DNA from: Leptospiraceae bacterium
GTDB taxonomy: Bacteria > Spirochaetota > Leptospiria > Leptospirales > Leptospiraceae
Reading direction: 5' to 3'
DNA: 64,000 nt
NCBI GenBank assembly: GCA_022402465.1
Contig: JAKRSH010000028.1
Coordinates: 62,001-126,000 of the forward strand
Position 1 is the first letter of the stretch. Each line of letters starts with the position of its first letter. Made by a program: the position numbers and the translations under genes. The notes under the pieces were generated by a model. That model was not told the DNA's origin. It searched no databases and was given only the letters and a program-made list of their open reading frames with translations. This document shows positions 20,658-31,318 of this stretch, in pieces.

Positions 20658-23600
20658 TCAACCTCTAAAAGCAAATTTTTTAATTCTTTGGAAAAACCAT
20701 ACAATATCACGATTGATTATATACAGAACAGGAATTCCATACAATGTAATCAAAGTGGATGATATAATTCCATAAGCTAGAGCTAATACCATAGGTTCAA
20801 TAAATGGGTCTGAACCTCCAATCCCATATCCTGTAGGCATAAGCCCTAGAACTGTCGTGGCAGTTGTAATCAAGATAGGTCTTAGCCTACGTATAGATCC
20901 TCGCATAACAAGTACTTTATCTCGAATCACAGCATGAGAGGTTCTACGTATAGTGTTTCCTTTTGGAAAGAATTTATTAATAAATTCCATCATCATGATT
21001 GAGTTATTTACAACAATCCCCGAAAGACCTATAACTCCGATTAAAGCAAAGAATGAAAAACCAAGTCCATGTGCGAAAAATGCCCAGAATACACCCGTTA
21101 AGCCAAAGGGAACTGCCATAAGAACTAATATAGGCTGGGCAAAAGATTCAAATAAAAGCACTATTGCCAGATAAATTGCAATAAAACCAAGCATAAATGC
21201 AATAACTAAGGAAAGAAAAGACTCTTGAGCCTTTTCAGCCTCTCCACCATAAGACATACTTACTTCGGGAATATCTATTAGCTCATCTGCAAAATGCGCA
21301 ATAGTAGTATCTACAATTACCTTTGGTACAAAATTTGGTTCAACATTAGCGGTAACAGTTGTAGTAACTTCTGCATTAGTATGGTAAATCTTTGAATCAG
21401 CGCGAGTTGTAGATATTGTAGCAAAGGAACGAATAGGAATCAAAGCACCTGTTTTGTTTCTAACTTCAAGGTTCAATATGTTCGCGGTGCTATCTCTGTA
21501 CTTACTTGGAAATTTTACTCGAATCCCTATCTCTTCATTTTCTCTGACAATGGAAGTTGCAATAATCCCATCAAAAGCTATCCTCAAATTGGTAGTTACA
21601 TCTTGAACGGTAAGACCGAGCTGACCAAGTATTGCATAGTTGATATCAATCTTATATTCTTCCCTTCCTAATTTAGCATTAGATGTGATATCATAAACGC
21701 CTTTGGTCTGTTTGAGATATTCAATAACTTGCTGAGTGTATTTTTGTCTATAATCAGGTCTATCTGAATGTATTCTAAGTTCAATTGGCTTTCCTACAGG
21801 AGGACCAGGTTTAGCAACTTGCACATCAAGATTTTCTAAAGGTAGATTCAAATCAAGAATTCTATTTCTTACTTCAGCGGCAATTTCATCTGCTGTTCTT
21901 TCTCTAAGATTGCTTGCGGTAAGCCCAACTTCTGTAATTGAAAGATTTTTCTCACCACCTATAGGAACTGCCAATTGATTCCCATTCCCTGTTCCTAATT
22001 TGGTAGTTGAATAAGCAAGTTCTTGCTTCGGTAGAGAAAGCACAATTTTATCAACTTCGAAAAGAACTTTTTGAGATGCATCAAAACTATAGTAATCCGG
22101 CATTTCTAAAGTTATATTAAATCTATCCGCACCAGCAGATGGGAATAAATTAACACGAACCTGTGGAGCTATAACCAAAAAAGTAAAGAACATAAATGAC
22201 AAAAGGCCGAGTAAACTCACATACCTTTGTTTTAGAAATACCTTAAGTGAATTTTTGTAGAAATAAGTTAATCTTTTCTCAAGCCTATTTCTAAAGTTAT
22301 CATCCTTATGGTGAGAAGCCTTACCATATTCATTCAACAAAGATGGAAGGAAAAACCATGAATAAAGAAGGGAAGCAAACAATGAGACTATAACAACGAT
22401 AGGAATCACACGTATAAATTTACCTATAGTTCCTGTAACAGCAAACATAGGAATAAAGGCAAAAACAGTTGTACATACACTAGCAAAGATTGGCATCACA
22501 ACTTCCATGGTTCCTGTAAGGATATTTTTATCCTTATCACCGCCTCTTGCTACATAGAACATAGAGTTCTCAGTCACAACTACAGATTGGTCAACTATCA
22601 TACCTAAGGCTGTTATCATAGCAACTAAGGATACTGCATTGATACTCTGACTAAGATTGTCCATCAGGATAAAAGTTAACAGGAAAGAAAAAGGAATACT
22701 AGAAGCAATAAGTAAGGAAGAACGGATATCTATGAAAAAAATCATAACCCCGACCACTAAAAAAAATCCAAACAAAGCATTAGAGAGCACTACATCTATT
22801 CGATTTCTTACAACCTTAGAAGCATCCGAGGCAATTGTTAGTTCAACTCCTTTTGGGAGTAATTTCTTTTTCTTTTGAACAAAATCATTTACCCTATCTA
22901 CAAGACGAATGATATCTTCACTGCCCGATTTCTTTATAGTAAGTGTAATCCCTTGCTTTCCATTGAAATAAGTTCGCATCAATTCGTCTTCAAAACCATC
23001 TTTAATTTCAGCAACATTTTTGACACGGATAGTACCTCCACCAAACTCTGATCTTACGATAGTTTCTTGGATGTCGGAAGTAGAATTGTACTCGGCAACT
23101 GTTAGAATGTTTCTTTGTGAAAGACCTTGTTCCAAGGTTCCACTTGTAGCCTTTATATTTCTTGCTGATATTGCCTGAAGAACATCAGTAATTCCTATAT
23201 AATTCGCCTTGAGTTTGGCTGGATCAGTATAAACTAAAAATTCTTTATCTCTATATGCATACTTATCTACTTGGGAGACACCTGGGATTCTTTTGATTTC
23301 TTTCTCTATCAACTTTGCAACGTCTCTTACTACTCCATACTCGACATTGTCTCCTGAGATTCCCACGCTTATTGCCGGAAACTCTGTCGCCTTTAGGTCT
23401 CGGATCTGTGGCCTCTCTTTTACTTCGGGTGGTAAGTCGGTAACTCTTTCAACCGCTCTACGAATTTCATCTTTTACTTCTTTTTGATCAGGATAATCAA
23501 TATCAATTTCGACAACAATGGAAGACACATTCTCTTGGGAGGTTGAGGTGAATGTTTTGATACCTGCGACTCCTTTGATTTCATCTTCAATCAAACGCGT

Positions 23601-23789
23601 CACGTTTTCTTCTACGTCCTTAGGCGAGGCACCCAGGTATTTTGTTGTGATGATCATGGTTCCCAAATCGACTTGAGGAAAACCATCCCTTTGCATCTTT
23701 CGAATAGACATCAAGGAAATCAAAATAATTCCCACAATTGCGATTCTAACAAATAAAGGACGATCGATAAAAAAGCGAAAGAAACTCAT
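20658..23789 (-). CDS. RND family efflux transporter (AcrB/MdtB-like inner-membrane subunit)
   Basis: About 1040 aa with RND topology; start placed at MSFFRFFIDRPLFV, preceded by GGGAG SD. Confidence 0.93.
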   Translation of the reverse strand: MSFFRFFIDRPLFVRIAIVGIILISLMSIRKMQRDGFPQVDLGTMIITTKYLGASPKDVEENVTRLIEDEIKGVAGIKTFTSTSQENVSSIVVEIDIDYPDQKEVKDEIRRAVERVTDLPPEVKERPQIRDLKATEFPAISVGISGDNVEYGVVRDVAKLIEKEIKRIPGVSQVDKYAYRDKEFLVYTDPAKLKANYIGITDVLQAISARNIKATSGTLEQGLSQRNILTVAEYNSTSDIQETIVRSEFGGGTIRVKNVAEIKDGFEDELMRTYFNGKQGITLTIKKSGSEDIIRLVDRVNDFVQKKKKLLPKGVELTIASDASKVVRNRIDVVLSNALFGFFLVVGVMIFFIDIRSSLLIASSIPFSFLLTFILMDNLSQSINAVSLVAMITALGMIVDQSVVVTENSMFYVARGGDKDKNILTGTMEVVMPIFASVCTTVFAFIPMFAVTGTIGKFIRVIPIVVIVSLFASLLYSWFFLPSLLNEYGKASHHKDDNFRNRLEKRLTYFYKNSLKVFLKQRYVSLLGLLSFMFFTFLVIAPQVRVNLFPSAGADRFNITLEMPDYYSFDASQKVLFEVDKIVLSLPKQELAYSTTKLGTGNGNQLAVPIGGEKNLSITEVGLTASNLRERTADEIAAEVRNRILDLNLPLENLDVQVAKPGPPVGKPIELRIHSDRPDYRQKYTQQVIEYLKQTKGVYDITSNAKLGREEYKIDINYAILGQLGLTVQDVTTNLRIAFDGIIATSIVRENEEIGIRVKFPSKYRDSTANILNLEVRNKTGALIPIRSFATISTTRADSKIYHTNAEVTTTVTANVEPNFVPKVIVDTTIAHFADELIDIPEVSMSYGGEAEKAQESFLSLVIAFMLGFIAIYLAIVLLFESFAQPILVLMAVPFGLTGVFWAFFAHGLGFSFFALIGVIGLSGIVVNNSIMMMEFINKFFPKGNTIRRTSHAVIRDKVLVMRGSIRRLRPILITTATTVLGLMPTGYGIGGSDPFIEPMVLALAYGIISSTLITLYGIPVLYIINRDIVWFFQRIKKFAFRG

Positions 23790-23804
23790 GAACACTCCCA
23801 TTTC

Positions 23805-23826
23805 AATGACTGAATATTCAGTCATT
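23805..23826. promoter_or_regulatory. Putative TetR-type operator for the RND gene
   Basis: Perfect 22-bp palindrome AATGACTGAATATTCAGTCATT immediately upstream of the SD, adjacent to TACAAT (-10-like). Confidence 0.7.
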
Positions 23827-23878
23827 TATTGTAGGATTTAGAATGAGACTAGGTACTGCAATGAAAAATTCCTTGATT

Positions 23879-24922
23879 TTACTTGTAAGGGCTGATCTCG
23901 TTTAAGCTGGTTTTGCCTAAAATTTTCATCAAAAGCCTATCCAAGCCTATAGAGATCCCCGTGCATACGCTCGGAAAACCCATTTCTAAGCAAGATAGGA
24001 AATCTTCATCAATAGGAAAGACTTCCTTCCCCAATTCTGCCCGTAAAACTTGCTCCGATCTGAACCTTGTTCGTTGTTCATGGGAGTCTGCTAGTTCGAA
24101 GAAGGCATTGGCAAGTTCTACGCCGTCCCAATAGATCTCGAATCTTCGTGCAATTCCCCTTTCTACCTTTGCAAGAGCTGCACACTGAGGCGGATAATCA
24201 TAAAGATACACAAGACCTGAGGAAAGATTGGGCTCAACTAAATTTAAGAAGACAAGATAATAAAGATCTTCATATCGATCTTCTTTAGAAAAGGCAATTT
24301 TCTTTTCGCTAAGAGTCTCTATCAACTCAGTCCGAGTCCATCCCCTACCTGTTGTTTGCAAAAAAATGTCAAGATTCGTATATCTTTGCTTTGGCAAATT
24401 AGGTCTTCTGCTCGTCGTACTTAGCAAATCCTGCTCTAGTCTATTAGCTTCGGCTCTAGTGGAATTAGTTTCTGATAAAAGTCGATAAGCTTCTGTTTGG
24501 ATTTGAAAAGTAAGATGATCTATCAGCCTATCGCAAAAGTCCATCATTTGAAATTCATCCCAATTTCCGACATACATTTCAAGCATAAGAAACTCAGGGC
24601 TATGGATAGAACTTCCTTCTTCACCTGAGCGATAAACATGAGCTATTTCATAGATTCTATTAAGACCTGTACTCATAGCCATCTTTAGTGAATATTCTGG
24701 ACTCGTAATGAGGTAGCCTTTTTCTTTCTTGTTAGGTGATGACACTTCGAATGGATCCAAGTAAGGTTCCATTCCAACAATTTTTTTATAACTAGGTGTA
24801 TCGATTTCAAGGAAGCCCTCATCTGAGAGCAGTTTTCTAAGTTCATAAAGAAACTTGGATCGTAATTTGAATATTCCAGAGGGAAGTAAATTCATCACTT
24901 GACAAGCCTGTTGAAATTGCAA
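23879..24922 (-). CDS. epmA: EF-P lysine lysyltransferase / class II LysRS-like protein (GenX/EpmA)
   Basis: Class II aaRS core without anticodon-binding domain: YLITSPEYSLKMAMSTGLNRIYEIAHVYRSGEEGSSIHSPEFLMLEMY; GISIGLDRLLMKILG. Confidence 0.88.
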   Translation of the reverse strand: MQFQQACQVMNLLPSGIFKLRSKFLYELRKLLSDEGFLEIDTPSYKKIVGMEPYLDPFEVSSPNKKEKGYLITSPEYSLKMAMSTGLNRIYEIAHVYRSGEEGSSIHSPEFLMLEMYVGNWDEFQMMDFCDRLIDHLTFQIQTEAYRLLSETNSTRAEANRLEQDLLSTTSRRPNLPKQRYTNLDIFLQTTGRGWTRTELIETLSEKKIAFSKEDRYEDLYYLVFLNLVEPNLSSGLVYLYDYPPQCAALAKVERGIARRFEIYWDGVELANAFFELADSHEQRTRFRSEQVLRAELGKEVFPIDEDFLSCLEMGFPSVCTGISIGLDRLLMKILGKTSLNEISPYK

Positions 24923-24934
24923 ATCGTATAAAGT

Positions 24935-25372
24935 ATGGCTAAACCTAGATTGAAATACTTTCGCTTTCGAGAAGTGTCCAATGCGATAGAGTTAGTCTGT
25001 CTATTCAATGAACTGAATGAAAGCATTGAGAATGAGGCTAGTTCTGTTTTTGCCATGCTATACTACCAAACAAGAAATCATATAAAGATAGATTTATTCC
25101 CTCTAAAGTATTTGAGTTTAAGCTTTACCACAAGACTATTAAATCTAGCAAGAGATCTTAAAGATAAAAACAGAGCATTAATACTCGCTGGCTTGAATCC
25201 ATCCTTATTGCATTTCATCAAAAGGTTCAAGTTCACAGACACTATTTTCCTTATAGAAGAAGCAGATAAGGATCGCAAGAGAAGATCCAAGACTAGTTCA
25301 CCTCCATCCATGGAAGAAATTCAAGCCTTATTCCCAAGTCTCCCAACAACAAAAGTAAACGAGGCTCAATAG
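24935..25372 (+). CDS. Hypothetical protein, possibly STAS-like
   Basis: 145 aa ORF with plausible coding composition; resemblance to STAS domains is weak. Confidence 0.5.
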   Translation: MAKPRLKYFRFREVSNAIELVCLFNELNESIENEASSVFAMLYYQTRNHIKIDLFPLKYLSLSFTTRLLNLARDLKDKNRALILAGLNPSLLHFIKRFKFTDTIFLIEEADKDRKRRSKTSSPPSMEEIQALFPSLPTTKVNEAQ

Positions 25373-25697
25373 AAACACCATCCACCTCCCAATCTGCAAA
25401 CTCTATGGAAGTGTAAAACACTGCTTCATAATCATTGCAGAGTTCTTTTAGTTCGGAACGCTTGGGTGCAATTCTCTTTAAAATATCCCAGAGATGATCT
25501 GCGTAAAGTGCATCAGGAGAGAGTTTAGAATTCAACTGCCATCTAGGTTGAATAGGTTTATTCTCAAAATTTATGGTCTTATCATCGTTTGTATAGTCAG
25601 CAGTGATACCTAATTGTAAGGATACTTGTTCCGGATTGAGGCCTTTGCCTTGCAGCACTAAGGTAGCCCAAGTTCTTGGATTTTTTTTTAACATGTT
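25293..25697 (-). CDS. DUF4279-like protein
   Basis: TLVLQGKGLNPEQVSLQLGITADYT... resembles the DUF4279 N-terminal pattern; start assigned at MLKKNPRTWATL (in-frame alternative at 25742). Confidence 0.6.
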   Translation of the reverse strand, partial: NMLKKNPRTWATLVLQGKGLNPEQVSLQLGITADYTNDDKTINFENKPIQPRWQLNSKLSPDALYADHLWDILKRIAPKRSELKELCNDYEAVFYTSIEFADWEVDGVSIEPRLLLLLGDLGIRLEFLPWMEVN

Positions 25698-25751
25698 TTT
25701 TACTTGCAGGAATAGGATTTTCGGTTTTTTTGATAAATACAAGGAATTTTT

Positions 25752-26477
25752 ATGAAAAATATATTGGTCATAGAAGATGATCCAGATATTGGCAACCTTA
25801 TTCGAAAATCACTCGACTCTGCCCACTATACAACTGTGATCCAATCTTCTGGTGAAGAAGGATTGAAACATTACAAATCAAGTCATCCTGATTTGATCAT
25901 ATTGGATCTCAGCCTTCCTGATATAGATGGTATGGATGTCTGTCGAAGCATACGCAAGACCGATGAATCTACACCTATTTTCATACTTTCTGCCCGAACA
26001 GAAGAAATAGACCGCATCATGGGTCTTGAACTAGGAGCAGATGATTATATTACCAAGCCTTTTTCTATTAGAGAACTTAAGACAAGAGTAGACGTCTTCT
26101 TTAGAAGATGGGATAAGAAAATTGGCATTAAGCCAAACATAGGTTCTGGTGGTGAGATCATTCGAGGAGCCCTGAAGATAGATCCAATTCGAAGAAGAGT
26201 AACTTTGAATGAGAACATTATTAATATTTCTCGGAAAGAATTTGATATTTTGCAATTATTAGCCTCTGCACCTGGCAAAGTTTTCAGTAGAGAAATGATT
26301 TTAGAATCAGTTTGGGGTGTAGAGTGGGATGGTTTTGAAAGAATGATTGATAGCCATATCAAGAGAATTCGTTCCAAACTAGAAAAGAATTCTGCACAAC
26401 CTGAGTGGATAGAAACGATCTGGGGAATTGGATACAGGTTCTCAGATAATTATGATAATATTATCATACCTGAATAG
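25752..26477 (+). CDS. OmpR/PhoB-family response regulator
   Basis: Receiver ([38 protein letters not shown]) plus winged-helix C-terminal domain. Confidence 0.95.
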   Translation: MKNILVIEDDPDIGNLIRKSLDSAHYTTVIQSSGEEGLKHYKSSHPDLIILDLSLPDIDGMDVCRSIRKTDESTPIFILSARTEEIDRIMGLELGADDYITKPFSIRELKTRVDVFFRRWDKKIGIKPNIGSGGEIIRGALKIDPIRRRVTLNENIINISRKEFDILQLLASAPGKVFSREMILESVWGVEWDGFERMIDSHIKRIRSKLEKNSAQPEWIETIWGIGYRFSDNYDNIIIPE

Positions 26478-26552
26478 AGTTAGATAATTTTTCCCACTGT
26501 TAGAATTCGTATTTTCTTATGCATTGATCCATTTAAACAAGGAGTTTAATTT

Positions 26553-26837
26553 ATGAGCGCACAACAATCCGAAATTGGACTAGAACAAGAAATAAAAAAT
26601 TATAAAAGCAAAGCCAAAGAACTCACAAATAAGGCTCGTGAGAAATATCTAGAGAATATCAATGATATCAAAGAAATGGCGAAGCTTGTTGGTGGAGAGG
26701 CTTCCGTCCGTGCCAAAGAATTAGTAGATCATGTGGATGAATTTATTGAAGAAAACCCTAAGAAGGCTGCTCTTTGGGGTTTTGGCATTGGTGTTGGAGT
26801 CGGAATTATTCTCACTTCCCTATTGAAACGAGATTAG
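26553..26837 (+). CDS. DUF883/YqjD-like membrane-anchored protein
   Basis: Coiled-coil followed by ENPKKAALWGFGIGVGVGIILTSLL C-terminal glycine-zipper helix. Confidence 0.7.
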   Translation: MSAQQSEIGLEQEIKNYKSKAKELTNKAREKYLENINDIKEMAKLVGGEASVRAKELVDHVDEFIEENPKKAALWGFGIGVGVGIILTSLLKRD

Positions 26838-26846
26838 ACTTTCAGA

Positions 26847-27218
26847 ATGGCGAAGAAACCCCAAGCTACTTCTTCAACTTCCACTGAGAATACAACTTCC
26901 AATAGTAAAAAAAGAAGACGTGGATTGCAAGCTTCCTTAGAAAACTTCTTACAAAAATTTATTGAATACTTAGAAGCCCTCCTCCTTTACGCACAAAGAC
27001 ATACGGAACAATTTTTGAGAAGTTTAATCTTCAAGGGAATTTGGTTTATTTGTTTATTCTTTACGATTTGTATCGGATTTGGGTATCTATCCTTCTCAAC
27101 TTTTCTTGCCTTCCAAATTTATGCTGGCTTATCTATCATTCAAGCATCACTTAGCACTGGTTTGGTGTTTTTACTTGGATCATTTCTATTCTTAAAATTT
27201 CTCTTGAGCAAGAAGTAA
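26847..27218 (+). CDS. YqjE-like (phage holin family) membrane protein
   Basis: Two adjacent TM helices, located between YqjD-like and a small coiled-coil protein. Confidence 0.55.
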   Translation: MAKKPQATSSTSTENTTSNSKKRRRGLQASLENFLQKFIEYLEALLLYAQRHTEQFLRSLIFKGIWFICLFFTICIGFGYLSFSTFLAFQIYAGLSIIQASLSTGLVFLLGSFLFLKFLLSKK

Positions 27219-27463
27219 TGCCTCTACCTAAAGATCCCAAAGATATGAATTTGGATGAGTTAAGAATGCTCATAGAATTCCGGAAATTAGAATTGAAGAT
27301 GGAATTCCAAGAAGTTCGTCATAGTTTGGGACTAGGAAGTAGAATACTAAAAGCCTTCAAAAATTCGGGAATCTTAGAAGGAATTCAGGAATCTTTCCAA
27401 AAGAAAGCAAGCACTAAAAGCAATCAGGATGCGAAAAGCAAAGAAGAAACAGAACCTCAGTAA
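27218..27463 (+). CDS. Small coiled-coil protein, third gene of the YqjD/E-like cluster
   Basis: 81 aa, start overlaps the preceding stop by one base. Confidence 0.55.
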   Translation: MPLPKDPKDMNLDELRMLIEFRKLELKMEFQEVRHSLGLGSRILKAFKNSGILEGIQESFQKKASTKSNQDAKSKEETEPQ

Positions 27464-27600
27464 ACTAAGATTGAATATACTTAGCTGAATAGAAATTTGA
27501 TTTAACCTATTTTCTTTAATTCTTAAATCTAAATCCTAAATTGAAAATGTTCCATACATACAAACAAAAATAAACAAGCCATTACGCAAAAGAAGAAAAT

Positions 27601-29547
27601 ATGATACTAATTTCCGCCCAAGGCATTACAAAATCCATAGGACCAAAAACACTTTTCCAAGATGTAAATCTCGGTATCCAAGAAGGTGAAAAACTCGCAA
27701 TCATTGGTAGCAATGGTTCAGGAAAATCTACACTGCTAAGAATTCTACTCGGACAAGAGGAAATCGATAGTGGGCAAATTGTAAATAATAGAAACCTAAA
27801 AATCTCTGCCTTATTACAAGACCCAGCTTTTGATCCTGAGCAACAAATTATTGATCATATTGTTTCAACTAAAAACAGATTGTTCGAAGTAATACGAAGA
27901 TATGAAGAAGCCTGTGAAAAAATTGAACTAGATCAATCATCAGAAGTAGAAGAAGAATTTAACCAAGCGATTTCGGAAATGGATCGTTTGCAAGCATGGG
28001 ATACAGAATCCAATTTCAAGTCTATGCTTACTGAACTAGGAATTACAAATCTACATCTAAAAATGGGTGAACTTTCGGGTGGTATGCGAAAGAAAGTTGA
28101 GCTTGTGAAAGTAATTCTGGAAGAAAGTAATTTACTCATTCTAGATGAACCAACTAACCACTTAGATGTGGAGACTATCATGTGGCTTGAAGACTATCTT
28201 GTTGATATGAAGAAAGCATTGCTGTTGATTACTCATGATAGATATTTCCTGGATAGGATCATGGACAAAATTATAGAAATCGATCGTAAGAAAGTACGAG
28301 TCTTCGACGGAAAGTATTCTGATTACTTAGAAAAGAAAAACGAAATCCGTGAAATGGAGGAACGTCTAGAAGAAAAAGCAAAAAGCTTTCTAAGAACTGA
28401 AATAGAATGGCTCCGAAGACAACCTAAAGCCCGAGGTACGAAACAAAAAGCTCGTATCCAAAGATACGAGGAAGTGGATGGTAGAGAAAAAGTTACAGTA
28501 GATAAAAAGTTAGAATTAATTTCTCTAGAAACCAAACAGGGAAAAACGATACTAGAAGTAAAAAATTTAAAGAAATCTTTCCAAGGCAAATCTATTATCA
28601 ATGGTCTTAACTACCATTTTCGTCGCAAGGAAAGATTGGGAATAGTAGGTCCTAACGGCAGTGGTAAGTCTACATTACTTAATCTCTTGGCTGGCACTCT
28701 TGAGCCAGATTCTGGAATAGTGAAACCAGGTATTAATACTGTGTTTGGTTATTTTGATCAAATTTCAAGAGAGCTAGATCCTAGCCTAAAGGTAATTGAT
28801 TACATCAAGAAAAAAAGTGGTGATTCAATAAGCTTAGAAGATGGAACTAAAATTTCCGCGTCCAAAATTCTAGAGAGGTTTCTCTTCCCTGGTGAGATGC
28901 AGTATTCTTTGATTGAGAAACTCTCTGGTGGGGAAAAAAGAAGGCTATATCTCGTAGAAATATTACTTAAGAATCCCAACTTTTTACTCTTAGATGAACC
29001 AACGAATGATTTGGATATCCAAACTTTGACTATATTAGAAGAATATCTTATGGACTTTCCTGGTTGTGTTGTATTGGTTTCCCATGATAGATACTTTATG
29101 GATAGGATAACTCATTCCTTACTTGCTTTTCGTGAAAATGGAGAAATCCTACAATCTCATCTATCCTATTCTGAATTTTTGGACCAAGACGAGAAGGATA
29201 AAGTCCGAACAGGATCAAAGCTCACATACACAGGGGATGATGAACAAGAATCCAACCAAACAAAAGAATCTACTTCTACTAAGAAATCTATGCAAGCGAA
29301 TTCTAATAGTAGCTCTCAATTAAAATCTGAATCTATTGCACCAAAAAAACTTAGCTACAAACAAATTCGTAGAAAAGAAGAAATCGAAACCAAGATGGCA
29401 CAACTAGAAAGCGAACAAAAAGAACTAGAGGAAAAGATTCCTAGCCTATCCTCAGATTATGAAGCTTTAACAGATGCTACAACAAAACTAGGAACCATAG
29501 AAACAGAATTGGAAGGCTTACTAATCGAATTGGATTCTATTGGTTAA
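27601..29547 (+). CDS. ABC-F family ATP-binding protein (Uup-like)
   Basis: Two ABC cassettes (GSNGSGKSTLLRIL, LSGGMRKKVEL; GPNGSGKSTLLNLL, LSGGEKRRLYL) with a linker and a C-terminal coiled-coil. Confidence 0.95.
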   Translation: MILISAQGITKSIGPKTLFQDVNLGIQEGEKLAIIGSNGSGKSTLLRILLGQEEIDSGQIVNNRNLKISALLQDPAFDPEQQIIDHIVSTKNRLFEVIRRYEEACEKIELDQSSEVEEEFNQAISEMDRLQAWDTESNFKSMLTELGITNLHLKMGELSGGMRKKVELVKVILEESNLLILDEPTNHLDVETIMWLEDYLVDMKKALLLITHDRYFLDRIMDKIIEIDRKKVRVFDGKYSDYLEKKNEIREMEERLEEKAKSFLRTEIEWLRRQPKARGTKQKARIQRYEEVDGREKVTVDKKLELISLETKQGKTILEVKNLKKSFQGKSIINGLNYHFRRKERLGIVGPNGSGKSTLLNLLAGTLEPDSGIVKPGINTVFGYFDQISRELDPSLKVIDYIKKKSGDSISLEDGTKISASKILERFLFPGEMQYSLIEKLSGGEKRRLYLVEILLKNPNFLLLDEPTNDLDIQTLTILEEYLMDFPGCVVLVSHDRYFMDRITHSLLAFRENGEILQSHLSYSEFLDQDEKDKVRTGSKLTYTGDDEQESNQTKESTSTKKSMQANSNSSSQLKSESIAPKKLSYKQIRRKEEIETKMAQLESEQKELEEKIPSLSSDYEALTDATTKLGTIETELEGLLIELDSIG

Positions 29548-29623
29548 ATATGAAAGCTTACTACTAATCAGTTTCTGATGAATTTTTTCCAAATTTGAAT
29601 GATGATATATTTGGTAGCTATAT

Positions 29624-31186
29624 CTAAGTCATAAATCTAATAAGAGCAGATGCAACTTTCATTCCATCCATAGCAGCAGAAACTATACCCCCAGCATAGC
29701 CTGCCCCTTCGCCACAGGGGAACAATCCTTTGATCTCAGTATGCTCAAGACTTTCTTTATTTCGTGGGATTTGGATAGGCGAAGATGTTCTGGTCTCAGG
29801 AGCATGGATAACAGCTTCATTTGTTGCATATCCTTTCATTGACTTACCAAATTCCACGAAGCCTTTTTGTAAGGATTGATAGATTAACTTTGGCAATACG
29901 GAGGCAAGTTCTATAGAGCTTATACCTGGAGGATAAGAAGTCTTAGGCAGGTCTTTGGACTGTTTGCCTTCAATAAAATCAAGATATCTTTGTGCAGGAG
30001 CCTTTTGAGTTCTGCCTGCTTGCAACCAAGCTCTATGCTCTATAGATTTTTGAAATTCAAGGACAGATAGAGGACCAAACTTTCGAAAATCTTTTAGGTC
30101 GTCTAATCTAAGTTCTACCACAATCCCTGAATTAGCCGTAGGTCTTGATCTTTGAGAGGATGACCAGCCATTTGTAACGATCTCTTCTTGGGAAGTTGCA
30201 CAAGGTGCTATCACTCCTCCTGGACACATACAAAATGAATAAACTCCTCGCCCCTGGATTTGCTTAACTATACTGTAAGGTGAAGGAGGTAGAAATTTAC
30301 TTCTAGTTTCACATTTGTACTGTATCGAATCAATCAGTGATTGTGGATGTTCAACTCTTACACCTATTGCTATAGGTTTAGCTTCAATACTAATTTGCTT
30401 TCTATGAAGTAAATAAAAAATATCTCGTGCAGAATGTCCTGTTGCAAGAATGACTTTATCGGTATTGAATTTAGATCCATTTTTGAATGATAAAGACCTA
30501 ATGGACTGCGCTACTAACTCTATATCAATCAATCTAGTATTGAAATGAATTTCGCCTCCATATGCAAGTATGCAGTCTCGCATGTTCTTAAGAATTTCAG
30601 GTAATTTATTTGTTCCGATATGAGGATGAGCATCAATGAGAATTTCATCTGGTGCTCCAAATGCTACTAGCAGTTCATAAACCTTTCTCACATTTCCACG
30701 TTTGGTGGATCTTGTGTAAAGCTTGCCATCTGAGTAAGTTCCTGCGCCACCTTCCCCAAAGCAATAATTGGAGTCTTCGTTTACTATATTATGTAAATTG
30801 ATAGCTCTTAAATCGAAGACTCTATCTCGAACATTTTTACCTCTTTCGAAAATTACAGGCTTGATTCCAAGTTCAAGCAACTGTAAGGCTGCAAACATTC
30901 CCGCAGGACCGGCACCTATAATAGCAACAGGCCGTGAATTCGCTACATTGGGAAAATTGGGCAGATAAGATTCTGCCAGTTTAGGTTTGAACTCTTCCTC
31001 TATGTAGACTCGAAATTTCTCTTGGTAAACAACATGTTTTGATCTGGCATCAATAGAACGCTGGATGGGCTCTATATGACTGATTTTTTTGCTAGGAATA
31101 TTGAGTTTATTTGAAATTGATTCCAATAATTTTTCTGGAACCTGTGATATTTCAGGAGCTAGCCTAAGTTCGATTTCTTGTATCAT
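29624..31186 (-). CDS. FAD-dependent oxidoreductase (COG2509-like)
   Basis: AIIGAGPAGMFAALQLLELG dinucleotide motif; FPCGEGAGYAGGIVSAAMDG. Confidence 0.88.
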   Translation of the reverse strand: MIQEIELRLAPEISQVPEKLLESISNKLNIPSKKISHIEPIQRSIDARSKHVVYQEKFRVYIEEEFKPKLAESYLPNFPNVANSRPVAIIGAGPAGMFAALQLLELGIKPVIFERGKNVRDRVFDLRAINLHNIVNEDSNYCFGEGGAGTYSDGKLYTRSTKRGNVRKVYELLVAFGAPDEILIDAHPHIGTNKLPEILKNMRDCILAYGGEIHFNTRLIDIELVAQSIRSLSFKNGSKFNTDKVILATGHSARDIFYLLHRKQISIEAKPIAIGVRVEHPQSLIDSIQYKCETRSKFLPPSPYSIVKQIQGRGVYSFCMCPGGVIAPCATSQEEIVTNGWSSSQRSRPTANSGIVVELRLDDLKDFRKFGPLSVLEFQKSIEHRAWLQAGRTQKAPAQRYLDFIEGKQSKDLPKTSYPPGISSIELASVLPKLIYQSLQKGFVEFGKSMKGYATNEAVIHAPETRTSSPIQIPRNKESLEHTEIKGLFPCGEGAGYAGGIVSAAMDGMKVASALIRFMT

Positions 31187-31318
31187 GAAAATTAAATAAT
31201 TATCTTAAGCATCTTTCTAATCTTTGATCATGAGAAGAAATCTGACAAATTATAATACCAATTCCAAATTGATAGAGATAGAAATTTCCACAACAGATTT
31301 CTGAGGAGATTCTCTAAT

